Shown piece by piece: positions 8,434 through 17,720 of a DNA stretch of 64,000 nt. A model generated the notes under the pieces. It was not told the DNA's origin. It saw only the letters and a list, made by a program, of their open reading frames with translations, and did no database searches. Both the position numbers and the translations under genes were made by a program. Origin of the DNA: an uncultured Hyphomonas sp. (lineage in GTDB: Bacteria > Pseudomonadota > Alphaproteobacteria > Caulobacterales > Hyphomonadaceae); NCBI RefSeq assembly GCF_963678875.1, contig NZ_OY787456.1, forward strand, positions 1,736,001 to 1,800,000, in the 5' to 3' direction. Each line of letters opens with the position of its first letter. The stretch's first letter is position 1.

Positions 8434-8532
8434 ATGAGCATGGTTGCCGAGAGAAATTCCGTGCCGAGCGCACAATTTGTTCATCCGTCTCAGGATGAAA
8501 ACGAAATGAAATTTGCAGGAAGGATCGAGTAG
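8434..8532 (+). CDS. Possible 32-residue small ORF between the SnoaL-like gene and nuoE
   Basis: An ATG one base after the SnoaL-like stop opens 32 codons ending TAG. That TAG shares its last base with the nuoE GTG start (TAGTG). GGGGAG at 8419-8424 lies nine bases before the ATG. The peptide begins MSMVAERNSVPSAQ and ends KFAGRIE; it is polar with no membrane segment. The exact packing between two genes favours a translated coupling peptide. However, its last bases also hold the nuoE ribosome-binding site, so it could be just the spacer that carries that site. Confidence 0.4.
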   Translation: MSMVAERNSVPSAQFVHPSQDENEMKFAGRIE

Positions 8533-9614
8533 TGGCACTGCGCCGTTTTGATCTTGAGGCTGGTGGCGATACGTTCGCCTTCAAGCCGGAAACGGAAGAG
8601 AAGATTGCTTTCTGGCGGGGAAAGTACCCGGCAGAGAAGCAGCGCTCGGCCGTCATCCCGATGCTGTGGCTTGCCCAGAAGGACAATGATGGCTGGCTGT
8701 CCGAGCCGGCCATGCGTGAAGTCGCGGACCGGCTGGAAATGCCGTACATTCGCGTCTACGAGGTTGCGACCTTCTACACGATGTTCCGGCTGCAGCCGGT
8801 CGGCAAATTCCACGTCCAGCTTTGCGGCACGACGCCGTGCCAGCTGCGCGGCGCAGAGAAGCTGAAGGAAGTCTGCCAGAAGGAAATCGGCGACATCATG
8901 TATGTCACCGACGATGGCCGCCTGTCCTGGGAAGAGGTCGAATGCCTCGGCGCCTGCGTGAACGCGCCAATGGTGCAGATCAATGACGACTATTACGAAG
9001 ACCTGACGCCGGAATCCCTGTCGCAGATCCTCGGCAAGCTGAAGAACGGCGTCGAGGTTCAGCCGGGCCCGCAGATCGACCGCGTGAACAGCGCGCCGGA
9101 AGGCGGCGCAACCACGCTGACCGATCCGGCGCTGTTCGATGGCTCCAAGAACGCCATCACCACGCTGCCGAACCTGCCGTCTGATGAGCCTGAGGCCGCC
9201 GAACCCGAAGCGACGGGCAAGCCGGAAGCGGCTGCGCCGACGAATACCAAGCGTGAAGAGCCGCCTGCCGGCAAGACGACGCTGATCGATTCAGGCAAGA
9301 AGGTTGAGACGGGTGAACGCCCGGAATCACTCACCATCGACCCGGCGTCCTATGACGATTTGAAGCGCATCAAGGGCATAGGCCCGGCCAATGAAGACGC
9401 GCTCAACGAGCTTGGCATCTACACTTTCAAGCAGATCGCTGCATGGACGCCGGAAAACGTCGACTGGGTCGAGGATTTCATGAGCTTCCCCGGCCGGATC
9501 GAGCGCGAAGACTGGATCGCCCAGGCGAAGACGCTCGCCGAAGGCGGCGAAACGGAATTCTCCAAGCGCGTGGATGCGGGCGATGTGCCCTCCAGCCAGG
9601 AAGATGAGGACTAG
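8532..9614 (+). CDS. nuoE: NADH-quinone oxidoreductase subunit E with C-terminal helix-hairpin-helix extension
   Basis: The 24-kDa-type subunit of the NADH-oxidising module, which binds the [2Fe-2S] cluster N1a through C98, C103, C138 and C142. The core (about residues 1-170) has normal length. It is followed by a roughly 100-residue linker rich in Glu, Pro and Ala. A second small domain (about 275-335) contains LKRIKGIGPANEDALNELG, a helix-hairpin-helix-like motif. The total of 360 residues is about twice the E. coli subunit. GTG is chosen as start because AGGAAGGA (8517-8524) precedes it at seven bases. Similar tails are known on some alphaproteobacterial NuoE proteins; their role is not established as far as I know. 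Confidence 0.95.
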   Translation: MALRRFDLEAGGDTFAFKPETEEKIAFWRGKYPAEKQRSAVIPMLWLAQKDNDGWLSEPAMREVADRLEMPYIRVYEVATFYTMFRLQPVGKFHVQLCGTTPCQLRGAEKLKEVCQKEIGDIMYVTDDGRLSWEEVECLGACVNAPMVQINDDYYEDLTPESLSQILGKLKNGVEVQPGPQIDRVNSAPEGGATTLTDPALFDGSKNAITTLPNLPSDEPEAAEPEATGKPEAAAPTNTKREEPPAGKTTLIDSGKKVETGERPESLTIDPASYDDLKRIKGIGPANEDALNELGIYTFKQIAAWTPENVDWVEDFMSFPGRIEREDWIAQAKTLAEGGETEFSKRVDAGDVPSSQEDED

Positions 9615-9617
9615 GCC

Positions 9618-10922
9618 ATGTTGCAGGACAAGGATCGCATCTTCACGAACCTGTACGGTCTTCATTCGCCCGAACTCGACGCGGCGAAGAAGCGGGGTGC
9701 GTGGCATCTCACCAAGGAAATCCTGGATCAGGGTCCGGACTGGATCTGCGACCAGATCAAGGCGTCCGGCCTGCGTGGCCGCGGCGGCGCTGGCTTTCCG
9801 ACCGGCCTGAAGTGGACCTTCATGCCGAAGGAAGTGCGCGACCGTCCGCACTATCTCGTCGTCAATGCGGACGAGTCCGAGCCCGGCACCTGTAAAGACC
9901 GCGAAATCATGCGCCACGATCCGCACCTGTTGATCGAAGGCTGCATGATCGCCAGCCGCGCGATGCGCGCACACAAATGCTACGTCTACCTGCGCGGCGA
10001 ATACATCAACGAGCGTCACGCGCTCGAGAAAGCCGTGAAGGAAGCCTATGAGGCAAAGCTGATCGGCCAGAACAATGTGAACGGCTGGGATTTCGATCTC
10101 TACGTCCACCACGGCGCCGGCGCTTATATCTGCGGCGAGGAAACCGCGCTGCTGGAAAGCCTGGAAGGCAAGAAGGGCCAGCCGCGCCTGAAGCCGCCAT
10201 TCCCGGCAAATGCCGGTCTCTATGGCTGCCCGACGACTGTGAACAATGTGGAATCGATTGCCGTTGCCGGCACGATCCTGCGCCGGGGCGCTGAATGGTT
10301 CGCCGGTTTCGGCCGTCCGAACAACACGGGCACCAAGCTGTTCTGCATCTCCGGCCACGTGAACAAGCCGTGTAATGTCGAAGAAGAGATGTCAGTTACC
10401 TTCCGTGAGCTGATCGATACCCATTGCGGCGGTATTCGCGGCGGCTGGGAAAACCTGAAGGCCGTGATCCCGGGCGGATCGTCGGTTCCGATGGTGCCAG
10501 CCGAGCAGATCATGGACGCCTATATGGACTTCGACACGCTGCGTGACCTGAAGTCCGGCCTCGGCACGGCGGCCGTGATCGTGATGGACAAGGACACCGA
10601 CCTCATCAAGGCGATTGCCCGTCTCGCTTACTTCTACAAGCACGAATCCTGCGGCCAGTGCACGCCGTGCCGTGAAGGCACCGGCTGGATGTGGCGCGTG
10701 ATGGAGCGCATGGCGAAGGGCGAAGCCGCGCATGACGAGATCGACACTCTGCTCGAAGTGACCAAGCAGGTGGAAGGCCATACGATCTGTGCGCTTGGCG
10801 ACGCAGCGGCCTGGCCGATCCAGGGCCTGATCCGTCACTTCCGGCCAGAAATCGAAGACCGCATCAACCAGTACAGACTGCCGCGCGCCATGGTGCAGGG
10901 CGCAGTCGTCGCGGCGGAGTAG
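9618..10922 (+). CDS. nuoF: NADH-quinone oxidoreductase subunit F
   Basis: The NADH-binding flavoprotein subunit (51-kDa type), carrying FMN and [4Fe-4S] cluster N3. Of its 434 residues, SGLRGRGGAGFPTGLKW (near 50) and the GAGAYICGEETALL loop belong to the NADH/FMN site. Cluster ligands are C345, C348, C351 (SCGQCTPCREG) and C391. It starts three bases after nuoE, with which it forms the electron-input module. Confidence 0.98.
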   Translation: MLQDKDRIFTNLYGLHSPELDAAKKRGAWHLTKEILDQGPDWICDQIKASGLRGRGGAGFPTGLKWTFMPKEVRDRPHYLVVNADESEPGTCKDREIMRHDPHLLIEGCMIASRAMRAHKCYVYLRGEYINERHALEKAVKEAYEAKLIGQNNVNGWDFDLYVHHGAGAYICGEETALLESLEGKKGQPRLKPPFPANAGLYGCPTTVNNVESIAVAGTILRRGAEWFAGFGRPNNTGTKLFCISGHVNKPCNVEEEMSVTFRELIDTHCGGIRGGWENLKAVIPGGSSVPMVPAEQIMDAYMDFDTLRDLKSGLGTAAVIVMDKDTDLIKAIARLAYFYKHESCGQCTPCREGTGWMWRVMERMAKGEAAHDEIDTLLEVTKQVEGHTICALGDAAAWPIQGLIRHFRPEIEDRINQYRLPRAMVQGAVVAAE

Positions 10923-10928
10923 GGGTCC

Positions 10929-13004
10929 ATGTCCGATCTGTTCAAAATCAATATCGACGGCAAGGAAATCGAGGTTCCGAAGACCTACACGCTGATGCAG
11001 GCGTGTGAGGAGGCCGGCGCCGAGATCCCGCGCTTCTGCTATCATGAGCGCCTGTCTGTGGCGGGCAACTGCCGCATGTGCCTCGTGGAGTGGGAAGGCG
11101 CGCCGAAGCCGATTGCATCCTGTGCGCAGAATGTCGGCGACATGCGCCCGAACCGCGATGGTTCCGCACCGAATATCCGCACCAAGGGGCCTTATGTCGA
11201 AAAGGCCCGCAACGGGGTGATGGAGTTCCTGCTCATCAACCACCCGCTGGATTGCCCGATCTGTGACCAGGGCGGCGAGTGCGACCTGCAGGACCAGGCC
11301 GTGGCCTATGGCCGGGCCGGCAGCCGCTATGACGAAAACAAGCGCGCCGTCGAAGACAAGAACATGGGTCCGCTGGTCAAGACGATCATGACCCGCTGCA
11401 TCCAGTGCACGCGCTGCGTCCGCTTTGTCGCAGAAGTCGGTGGTGTGGAAGAGATCGGCATGATCAGCCGCGGCGAGAGCGCCGAGATCACGACATATCT
11501 TGAGAAGAACCTGACGTCCGAGCTTTCCGGCAACGTGATCGACCTTTGCCCGGTCGGCGCGCTGACATCGAAGCCTTACGCTTTCAATGCGCGCCCGTGG
11601 GAGCTGCGCAAGACGTCCTCCATCGATGTGATGGACGCCATGGGCGCGTCGATCCGCGTCGACGCCAAGGGCGACGGCGTGATGCGCATCATGCCGGAAG
11701 TGAATGAGGACGTTAACGAGGAATGGCTGTCCGACAAATCCCGCTTCGTGTGGGACGGTCTCGCCCGCCAGCGCCTCGACAAGCCTTATGTCCGCGTCGA
11801 TGGCCGCCTGAAACCGGCGACCTGGGGCGAAGCCTTTGCGGCCGCGAAGGACGCGCTGTCGAAGCCGGCCGAGAAGATCGGCGTTGTGGCTGGTGACCTG
11901 ATCGAAGTTGAGCAGGCCAAGGCCGCGCTCGACCTGTTCCGCTCGCTCGGCGTGCAGAGCACCGATTGCCGTCCGGCAGGCGCGAAGTATGGCACCGACG
12001 GTGTGCGCGAACGCTACATCCTGAACCCGACGCTGGCCGGTGTGGAAGAAGCTGACGCGCTGCTGCTCGTTGGCGTCAATCCGCGCGTCGAAGCCGCTGT
12101 CTGGAACGCCCGCATTCGCAAGACCTGGCTCTGGGCTGACCTGAAAGTCGCCCTGATCGGTGACGCGGCAGACCTGACCTATGACTACTCCCATCTTGGC
12201 AACAGCGCCGATGCGCTGGCGAAGTCCGAGACGGCTGAGTTCCTGAAAGACGCCAAGCGCCCGATGATTGTGCTCGGCGAAGGTGCGCTGCTGGGTGAGG
12301 ATGGCGACGCCGTTCTGGCCGCGGCGATCAAGCTGGCCAACGAGACAGGCGCAATTGCTGACGATTGGGCAGGCTTCGGCGTACTTCACAATGCAGCTGG
12401 CCGCGTTGGCGCCCTGGATACCGGCTTCGTGCCGGGTGAAGGCGGTGAGGCGACGGCGGGTATCCTCGGCGGCGGCATGGAGACGATTGTTCTTCTTGGC
12501 GCCGACGAAGTGGACCTGTCGAAAACCACCGGCGCAACGGTCATCTATGTCGGCTCGCACGGCGATGCCGGGGCAAGCCGCGCAGACATCATCCTGCCGT
12601 CGGCCGCCTACACCGAAATGGCCGCAACCTTCGTCAACACCGAAGGCCGCGTGCAGGTCACATCCAAAGCTGTCCAGCCGAAAGGCGAGGCCCGCGAAGG
12701 CTGGGCGATCTTCCGTGCGCTGTCTGACGTGATGGGCAAGACCCTGCCTTACGACACGGTCGACGCGCTGCGCGAAGGCCTGCGGGAAAACGAAGTGTTT
12801 GCAGGTATCGGCTACGCGCCGGGCGCAGCAGGTGCCGAGGCGCTCAAGGCTGTTCCGGAAGGGGCTGGCAGCCTCTCCAGCACGCCGTTCAAGCCGGTGA
12901 TCGGGGACTTCTACCTGACCAATCCGATCGCTCGTGCATCGAAAACCATGGCGGAATGCTCTGCGCTGGCGACAGCGCTGGACACTCCGGTAGCAGCGGA
13001 GTAG
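10929..13004 (+). CDS. nuoG: NADH-quinone oxidoreductase subunit G
   Basis: The 75-kDa-type subunit that relays electrons through N1b, N4 and N5. The N-terminal 2Fe-2S ferredoxin domain contains CYHERLSVAGNCRMC. It is followed by the His-Cys-type cluster region (CPICDQGGECDLQD) and a 4Fe-4S motif (CIQCTRC). The remainder is a molybdopterin-oxidoreductase-like domain without the cofactor role. At 691 residues it is the usual alphaproteobacterial or mitochondrial length, shorter than E. coli NuoG (about 900). Confidence 0.98.
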   Translation: MSDLFKINIDGKEIEVPKTYTLMQACEEAGAEIPRFCYHERLSVAGNCRMCLVEWEGAPKPIASCAQNVGDMRPNRDGSAPNIRTKGPYVEKARNGVMEFLLINHPLDCPICDQGGECDLQDQAVAYGRAGSRYDENKRAVEDKNMGPLVKTIMTRCIQCTRCVRFVAEVGGVEEIGMISRGESAEITTYLEKNLTSELSGNVIDLCPVGALTSKPYAFNARPWELRKTSSIDVMDAMGASIRVDAKGDGVMRIMPEVNEDVNEEWLSDKSRFVWDGLARQRLDKPYVRVDGRLKPATWGEAFAAAKDALSKPAEKIGVVAGDLIEVEQAKAALDLFRSLGVQSTDCRPAGAKYGTDGVRERYILNPTLAGVEEADALLLVGVNPRVEAAVWNARIRKTWLWADLKVALIGDAADLTYDYSHLGNSADALAKSETAEFLKDAKRPMIVLGEGALLGEDGDAVLAAAIKLANETGAIADDWAGFGVLHNAAGRVGALDTGFVPGEGGEATAGILGGGMETIVLLGADEVDLSKTTGATVIYVGSHGDAGASRADIILPSAAYTEMAATFVNTEGRVQVTSKAVQPKGEAREGWAIFRALSDVMGKTLPYDTVDALREGLRENEVFAGIGYAPGAAGAEALKAVPEGAGSLSSTPFKPVIGDFYLTNPIARASKTMAECSALATALDTPVAAE

Positions 13005-13014
13005 GGCGGGCGCC

Positions 13015-14106
13015 ATGAGTAACTACATCGAGTCTATGGGACAGTTCTGGGGCCCCTTGATGGTCCTCGGCCAGATCGGCCTGTTCACGCTGGTCCTGCT
13101 TCTCTCGATCGCATTCCTGCTGTTGCTCGACCGCAAGGTCTGGGCCGGTGTGATGATGCGCAAAGGCCCGAACGTGGTTGGCCCGTTCGGCCTGCTCCAG
13201 TCCTTCGCGGACTTCGGAAAGTTCCTCCTCAAAGAGATCGTCATCCCGGCGGGCGCGAACAAGTTCGTCTTCCTGTTTGCGCCGATCCTGACCTGTACGC
13301 TGGCCTTCGCCGCATGGTCTGCGATCCCGGTTGCGCCCGGCACCGTCAGCGGCACGAGCTGGGTCATTTCGAACCTGAACGTTGGCGTGCTGTACCTGTT
13401 TGCGATCAGTTCCCTCGGTGTTTACGGCATCATCATGGGCGGCTGGGCCTCGAACTCGAAATACCCGTTCCTCGGCGCGCTGCGGTCTGCTGCGCAGATG
13501 GTTTCCTATGAGGTCTCCATCGGTCTCGTGATCATTACGGTCATCCTGCAGGCTGGCTCCATGAACCTTGCGGACATCGTCAACAACCAGGACGGCGGTT
13601 TCTGGAACTGGCATGTTCTGAGCTTCCAGAATTTCCCGCTGATCGTGGTGATGGTGCCGATGTTCATCATCTTCTTCGTCTCGGCCCTGGCAGAAACGAA
13701 CCGTCCGCCGTTCGACCTGCCGGAAGCGGAATCCGAACTCGTCGCCGGTTACCAGGTTGAATATGGCTCGACGCCATACCTGCTCTTCATGCTGGGTGAA
13801 TACCTGAACATCGTCCTGATGTGCGCGATGATGACGCTCCTCTTCCTCGGCGGCTGGCATGGCCCGGTTGCGCTGGGTGACGAGTTTGTCCGCGACCATC
13901 CGTTCCTGACCAGCTTCTCCGGGCTGTTCTGGTTCATGTTCAAGACGTTCTTCTTCTTCTTCCTCTTCGCGATGGTGAAGGCCATCGTGCCGCGCTACCG
14001 CTATGACCAGCTGATGCGCCTCGGCTGGAAGATTTTCCTGCCGACTGCGCTTTTCGCGGTTCTCGTGGTTGGCGGGTATGTCGCTTACATGGGAGTTCAG
14101 TCATGA
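13015..14106 (+). CDS. nuoH: NADH-quinone oxidoreductase subunit H
   Basis: Membrane subunit at the heel of complex I that, with NuoB and NuoD, shapes the quinone chamber. The 363 residues contain about eight hydrophobic helices. The family stretches RKGPNVVGPFGLLQ (near 44) and ETNRPPFDLPEAESELVAGY (near 227) are both present, the second being the acidic cytoplasmic loop important for coupling. It ends overlapping the nuoI start by four bases. Confidence 0.98.
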   Translation: MSNYIESMGQFWGPLMVLGQIGLFTLVLLLSIAFLLLLDRKVWAGVMMRKGPNVVGPFGLLQSFADFGKFLLKEIVIPAGANKFVFLFAPILTCTLAFAAWSAIPVAPGTVSGTSWVISNLNVGVLYLFAISSLGVYGIIMGGWASNSKYPFLGALRSAAQMVSYEVSIGLVIITVILQAGSMNLADIVNNQDGGFWNWHVLSFQNFPLIVVMVPMFIIFFVSALAETNRPPFDLPEAESELVAGYQVEYGSTPYLLFMLGEYLNIVLMCAMMTLLFLGGWHGPVALGDEFVRDHPFLTSFSGLFWFMFKTFFFFFLFAMVKAIVPRYRYDQLMRLGWKIFLPTALFAVLVVGGYVAYMGVQS

Positions 14107-14588
14107 GCCTCGCGCAGACCATCCGCGGCGCGCTGCTGACCGATTTCCTCGGGGCCCTCTGGCTGGCCACGCTGGAAATGTTCCGCCGCAAGGCCACAGT
14201 GAACTATCCGTTCGAGAAAAACCCGCTGTCGCCGCGTTTCCGCGGTGAGCACGCGCTGCGCCGCTACGCCTCGGGCGAAGAACGCTGCATTGCCTGTAAG
14301 CTTTGCGAAGCGATCTGCCCGGCGCAGGCCATCACGATTGAAGCTGAACCGCGTGCAGACGGCGCCCGCCGCACGACGCGCTACGACATCGACATGGTGA
14401 AATGCATCTATTGCGGCTTCTGTCAGGAAGCCTGCCCGGTGGATGCGATTGTCGAGGGGCCGAACTTCGAGTTTGCGACCGAAACCCGCGAGGAACTGTT
14501 CTACGACAAGGATCGCCTTCTCGCGAATGGCGACCGCTGGGAACGTCTCATCGCAAAGAATCTGGAACTGGACGCACCCTATCGCTAG
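14103..14588 (+). CDS. nuoI: NADH-quinone oxidoreductase subunit I
   Basis: Ferredoxin-like (TYKY) subunit with two [4Fe-4S] clusters, N6a and N6b, passing electrons to N2. The 161 residues contain two complete motifs, CIACKLCEAICP and CIYCGFCQEACP. Its ATG overlaps the nuoH stop (ATGA). Confidence 0.98.
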   Translation: MSLAQTIRGALLTDFLGALWLATLEMFRRKATVNYPFEKNPLSPRFRGEHALRRYASGEERCIACKLCEAICPAQAITIEAEPRADGARRTTRYDIDMVKCIYCGFCQEACPVDAIVEGPNFEFATETREELFYDKDRLLANGDRWERLIAKNLELDAPYR

Positions 14589-14610
14589 GGCGCGCCGCTA
14601 AAGCGTAACC

Positions 14611-14628
14611 GGGACGCCTTGTCGTCCC
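14611..14628 (+). other. Stem-loop in the nuoI-nuoJ gap
   Basis: GGGACG-CCTTGT-CGTCCC is a perfect 6-bp stem with a 6-base loop in the 64-bp gap between nuoI and nuoJ, the widest spacing inside the nuo operon. No T-tract follows, so it is not a classic terminator. It may mark an mRNA processing or stability site separating peripheral-arm genes from the late membrane-arm genes. Confidence 0.4.
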
Positions 14629-14652
14629 AAACACAAGAGGGGTCAGAGGGCT

Positions 14653-15246
14653 GTGGCACTGATCGCATTCTACCTGATGGCTGCGGTGACGCTCGTGTCA
14701 GCGCTAATGGTCATCATGGCGCGGAACCCCGTCCACTCCGTGCTGTGGCTGATCCTGGCCTTTTTCTCGGCAGCGGGCCTGTTCGTCCTGATCGGGGCGG
14801 AATTTATCGCCATGCTGCTGGTCGTTGTTTATGTCGGCGCCGTCGCGGTGCTGTTCCTGTTCGTCGTCATGATGCTGGACGTGGACTTCGTCGAGCTGAA
14901 GGACGGCACACTGAAATACTGGCCGTTCGCCATGCTGGTCGGCGTCATTTTCGCGGCAGAGATCTTCATGGCGTCGGTGTTCGGTGTGAACACACGGCCG
15001 GATGCCTTCGATGCTGCGCCGGGCGCGGAGACCAACGCCGAAGCCATCGGTCAGGTCATGTACACTGAATACCTGCTGCTGTTCCAACTGGCTGGCGTTG
15101 TGCTGCTGGTTGCGATGATCGGTGCCATTGTCCTGACGCTGCGCCACCGTCCGCACGTGAAACGCCAGAACATTGCCAAGCAGACGTCGCGCCGCCGCAG
15201 CGATGCCTATGAACTGAAGGACCCCAAGCCGGGGCAGGGGATCTGA
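14653..15246 (+). CDS. nuoJ: NADH-quinone oxidoreductase subunit J
   Basis: Membrane-arm subunit of complex I. The 197-residue sequence has about five hydrophobic helices, including ARNPVHSVLWLILAFF and the VVVYVGAVAVLFLFVVMML helix, which in the family holds a pi-bulge. The start is GTG, preceded by a GAGGGG-type site (14636-14642) and GAGGG (14646-14650). Six bases separate it from nuoK. Confidence 0.96.
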   Translation: MALIAFYLMAAVTLVSALMVIMARNPVHSVLWLILAFFSAAGLFVLIGAEFIAMLLVVVYVGAVAVLFLFVVMMLDVDFVELKDGTLKYWPFAMLVGVIFAAEIFMASVFGVNTRPDAFDAAPGAETNAEAIGQVMYTEYLLLFQLAGVVLLVAMIGAIVLTLRHRPHVKRQNIAKQTSRRRSDAYELKDPKPGQGI

Positions 15247-15251
15247 TACAG

Positions 15252-15560
15252 ATGGAACTCGGGCTTTCCCATTATCTTGCGGTGTCGGCCGCCCTGTTCA
15301 CGATCGGGGTGGTAGGCATTTTCGTGAACCGGAAGAACATCATCGTCATCCTGATGGCGATCGAGCTGATCCTCCTTTCGGTGAACCTGAACCTGGTCGC
15401 TTTCTCGGTCTTCTCCGGCACGATTGCCGGGCAGATCTTTGCCATGCTCGTGCTGACTGTTGCTGCCGCCGAGGCCGCCGTCGGTCTTGCCATCCTGGTC
15501 GTCTACTTCCGGAACCGCAGAGACATCTCGGTCGAGAACGTAGACATGATGAAGGGCTAG
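15252..15560 (+). CDS. nuoK: NADH-quinone oxidoreductase subunit K
   Basis: Small three-helix membrane subunit that takes part in proton translocation. It is 102 residues long. E38 in MAIELILLSVNLNL corresponds to the essential helix-2 glutamate of E. coli NuoK (E36). A second buried glutamate lies in VAAAEAAVGLA. Length and position in the operon are canonical. Confidence 0.97.
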   Translation: MELGLSHYLAVSAALFTIGVVGIFVNRKNIIVILMAIELILLSVNLNLVAFSVFSGTIAGQIFAMLVLTVAAAEAAVGLAILVVYFRNRRDISVENVDMMKG

Positions 15561-15566
15561 GCCGGT

Positions 15567-17720
15567 ATGCTTTCTGACGCACTTCTCCTCTTTATCGTCC
15601 TTGCGCCCGGCCTCGTGGCGCTGACGGGCCTGTTCCACAAGCAGATTGGCGACAAGGTCGTCATGTTTGCGACAACCGGCGTGGTCCTGACGGCCGGTGC
15701 CCTGTCTCTGTTCCAGCTGTTCGCCTATGCCGCCGGGATTGGCGGGCATGCCGAAGAGGCAGCTCATCACGGCGCGGAACATGGCGCTGCCATCACGCAG
15801 CACATCATCACGCTGATGCCGTGGATCCATGTTGGTGATTTCCAGGCCGACTGGGCGATCCGCGTCGACACGCTGTCCATTGTCATGATGGCGGTGATCA
15901 CCGGCGTGTCCGGCCTCGTGCATCTCTATTCCTGGGGCTATATGAGCGAAGAGCCGCACAAGGCGCGCTTCTTTGCCTACCTGTCGCTCTTCACCTTCGC
16001 CATGCTGATGCTGGTGACGGCAGACAACTTCATCCAGCTCTTCTTCGGCTGGGAAGGCGTGGGCCTCGCCTCCTACCTGCTGATCGGCTTCTGGTACCAG
16101 AACAAGGCGCCGAACGACGCCTCCATCAAAGCCTTCGTGACCAACCGTGTGGGTGATTTCGGTCTCGCGCTCGGCATCATGGCGGTGTTCTGCATCTACG
16201 GCACGGTCGAGTTCGCCCCCTTCATGGAAGCGCTGCGCGAGAACGCGGTTGTCACGCCGATCGCCTTTGCCGAGGCAGCCCCGGCGCGTGAGGTGATCAT
16301 GGAATTTCTCGGCTACCGTGTCTGGGCCGTCGAAGTGATCGGCGTGCTGCTGTTCATCGGTGCGATGGGCAAGTCGGCCCAGTTCTTCCTGCATGTCTGG
16401 CTGCCGGACGCCATGGAAGGCCCGACGCCGGTGTCCGCCCTGATCCACGCCGCGACTATGGTGACCGCAGGTGTCTACCTTGTCTGCCTCCTGTCGCCGC
16501 TGTTCGAGTACACGCTCGTCGCTGCCGGGATGGTGACGGTGGTTGGCGCGGTTACCGCGCTCTACGCCGCAACCGTTGGCATGGCGCAGAACGACATCAA
16601 GCGCGTCATCGCCTATTCGACCTGTTCGCAGCTCGGCTACATGTTCTTCGCCGCAGGCGTCGGCGCCTATGAGGCGGCGATGTTCCACCTCTTCACGCAC
16701 GCCTTCTTCAAGGCGCTCCTGTTCCTTGGCGCAGGCTCCGTGATCCACGGCATGCACCACGAGCAGGACATGCGGAAAATGGGTGGCCTCGCCAGATTCA
16801 TGCCGCTGACCTATGCGGCCATGATGATCGGCACGATCGCCATCATCGGCCTCGGCGTGCCGCACACGAAACTGGGCTTTGCGGGCTTCTTCTCGAAGGA
16901 TGCGATCCTGGAGAGCGCCTTCGCGGGCGGTGTCGAACATGTCGCCTTCGGCCAGATGGCTTTCTGGTTCGGTATCGTCGCGGCCTTCCTGACCAGCTTC
17001 TACTCCTGGCGCCTCATCTACATGACGTTCCACGGCCCGATGGCTTCGGAAAGCGCGCATGACGATCACGCGCATGCCGCACACGGTGCTCATGACGCCC
17101 ACGCACATGACGATCATGCGCATGATGTTCACGGCCATGGCCACGATCACACGCCGCATGAGAGCCCGCCGGTCATGCTCATTCCGCTCGGCCTGCTGAG
17201 CCTTGGCGCAATCTTCTCGGGCTTCTTCTTCTACGATTACTTCGTCGACCATTCGAACGAAGCCTTCTGGGCGGGTGCGATCTATCGCGCGTCGGAAAAC
17301 CATGTTCTCCACGCCCGCCATGACGTGCCGGAGTGGGTGATCTACGCCCCGCTGATCGTCACCCTTGGCGGCTTCGTCCTGGCCACGATGACCTACTTCT
17401 TCAATCGCGGCGTGGGCAAGCGCATCGCCGACAGCGGCGGCCCGCTTCACTCGCTGTTCTACAACAAGTGGTACTTCGACGAGATCTATAACGCGACGCT
17501 GGTGCGTGGCGCGGCCTTCCTGGGCAACATCTTCTGGAAGGCTGACAAGAAGGTCATCGACGGTGCCGGCGCTGACGGCATGACCGCGCTGACCCTGTTC
17601 AGTGCCCGCCGCCTGTCGGCCATGCACACCGGCCGCCTGTATCACTACGCATTCATCATTATTGGCGCAGCCCTCGTCTTCGGGGCGCTCATGTGGCTGC
17701 ACGCCGGAGGGGCACACTAA
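15567..17720 (+). CDS. nuoL: NADH-quinone oxidoreductase subunit L, with His-rich loop
   Basis: The distal antiporter-like proton-pumping subunit with the long lateral helix. It has 717 residues. The conserved LFFGWEGVGLASYLLIGFW, with the key Glu, is near residue 155, and the NDIKRVIAYSTCSQLGYMF helix is near 340. Between helices near residues 492-531 lies a loop with 14 histidines in 34 residues, mixed with Asp and Ala, as in metal-binding His-rich loops. Such loops occur in some alphaproteobacterial NuoL sequences. The stop overlaps the nuoM start by one base. Confidence 0.97.
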   Translation: MLSDALLLFIVLAPGLVALTGLFHKQIGDKVVMFATTGVVLTAGALSLFQLFAYAAGIGGHAEEAAHHGAEHGAAITQHIITLMPWIHVGDFQADWAIRVDTLSIVMMAVITGVSGLVHLYSWGYMSEEPHKARFFAYLSLFTFAMLMLVTADNFIQLFFGWEGVGLASYLLIGFWYQNKAPNDASIKAFVTNRVGDFGLALGIMAVFCIYGTVEFAPFMEALRENAVVTPIAFAEAAPAREVIMEFLGYRVWAVEVIGVLLFIGAMGKSAQFFLHVWLPDAMEGPTPVSALIHAATMVTAGVYLVCLLSPLFEYTLVAAGMVTVVGAVTALYAATVGMAQNDIKRVIAYSTCSQLGYMFFAAGVGAYEAAMFHLFTHAFFKALLFLGAGSVIHGMHHEQDMRKMGGLARFMPLTYAAMMIGTIAIIGLGVPHTKLGFAGFFSKDAILESAFAGGVEHVAFGQMAFWFGIVAAFLTSFYSWRLIYMTFHGPMASESAHDDHAHAAHGAHDAHAHDDHAHDVHGHGHDHTPHESPPVMLIPLGLLSLGAIFSGFFFYDYFVDHSNEAFWAGAIYRASENHVLHARHDVPEWVIYAPLIVTLGGFVLATMTYFFNRGVGKRIADSGGPLHSLFYNKWYFDEIYNATLVRGAAFLGNIFWKADKKVIDGAGADGMTALTLFSARRLSAMHTGRLYHYAFIIIGAALVFGALMWLHAGGAH

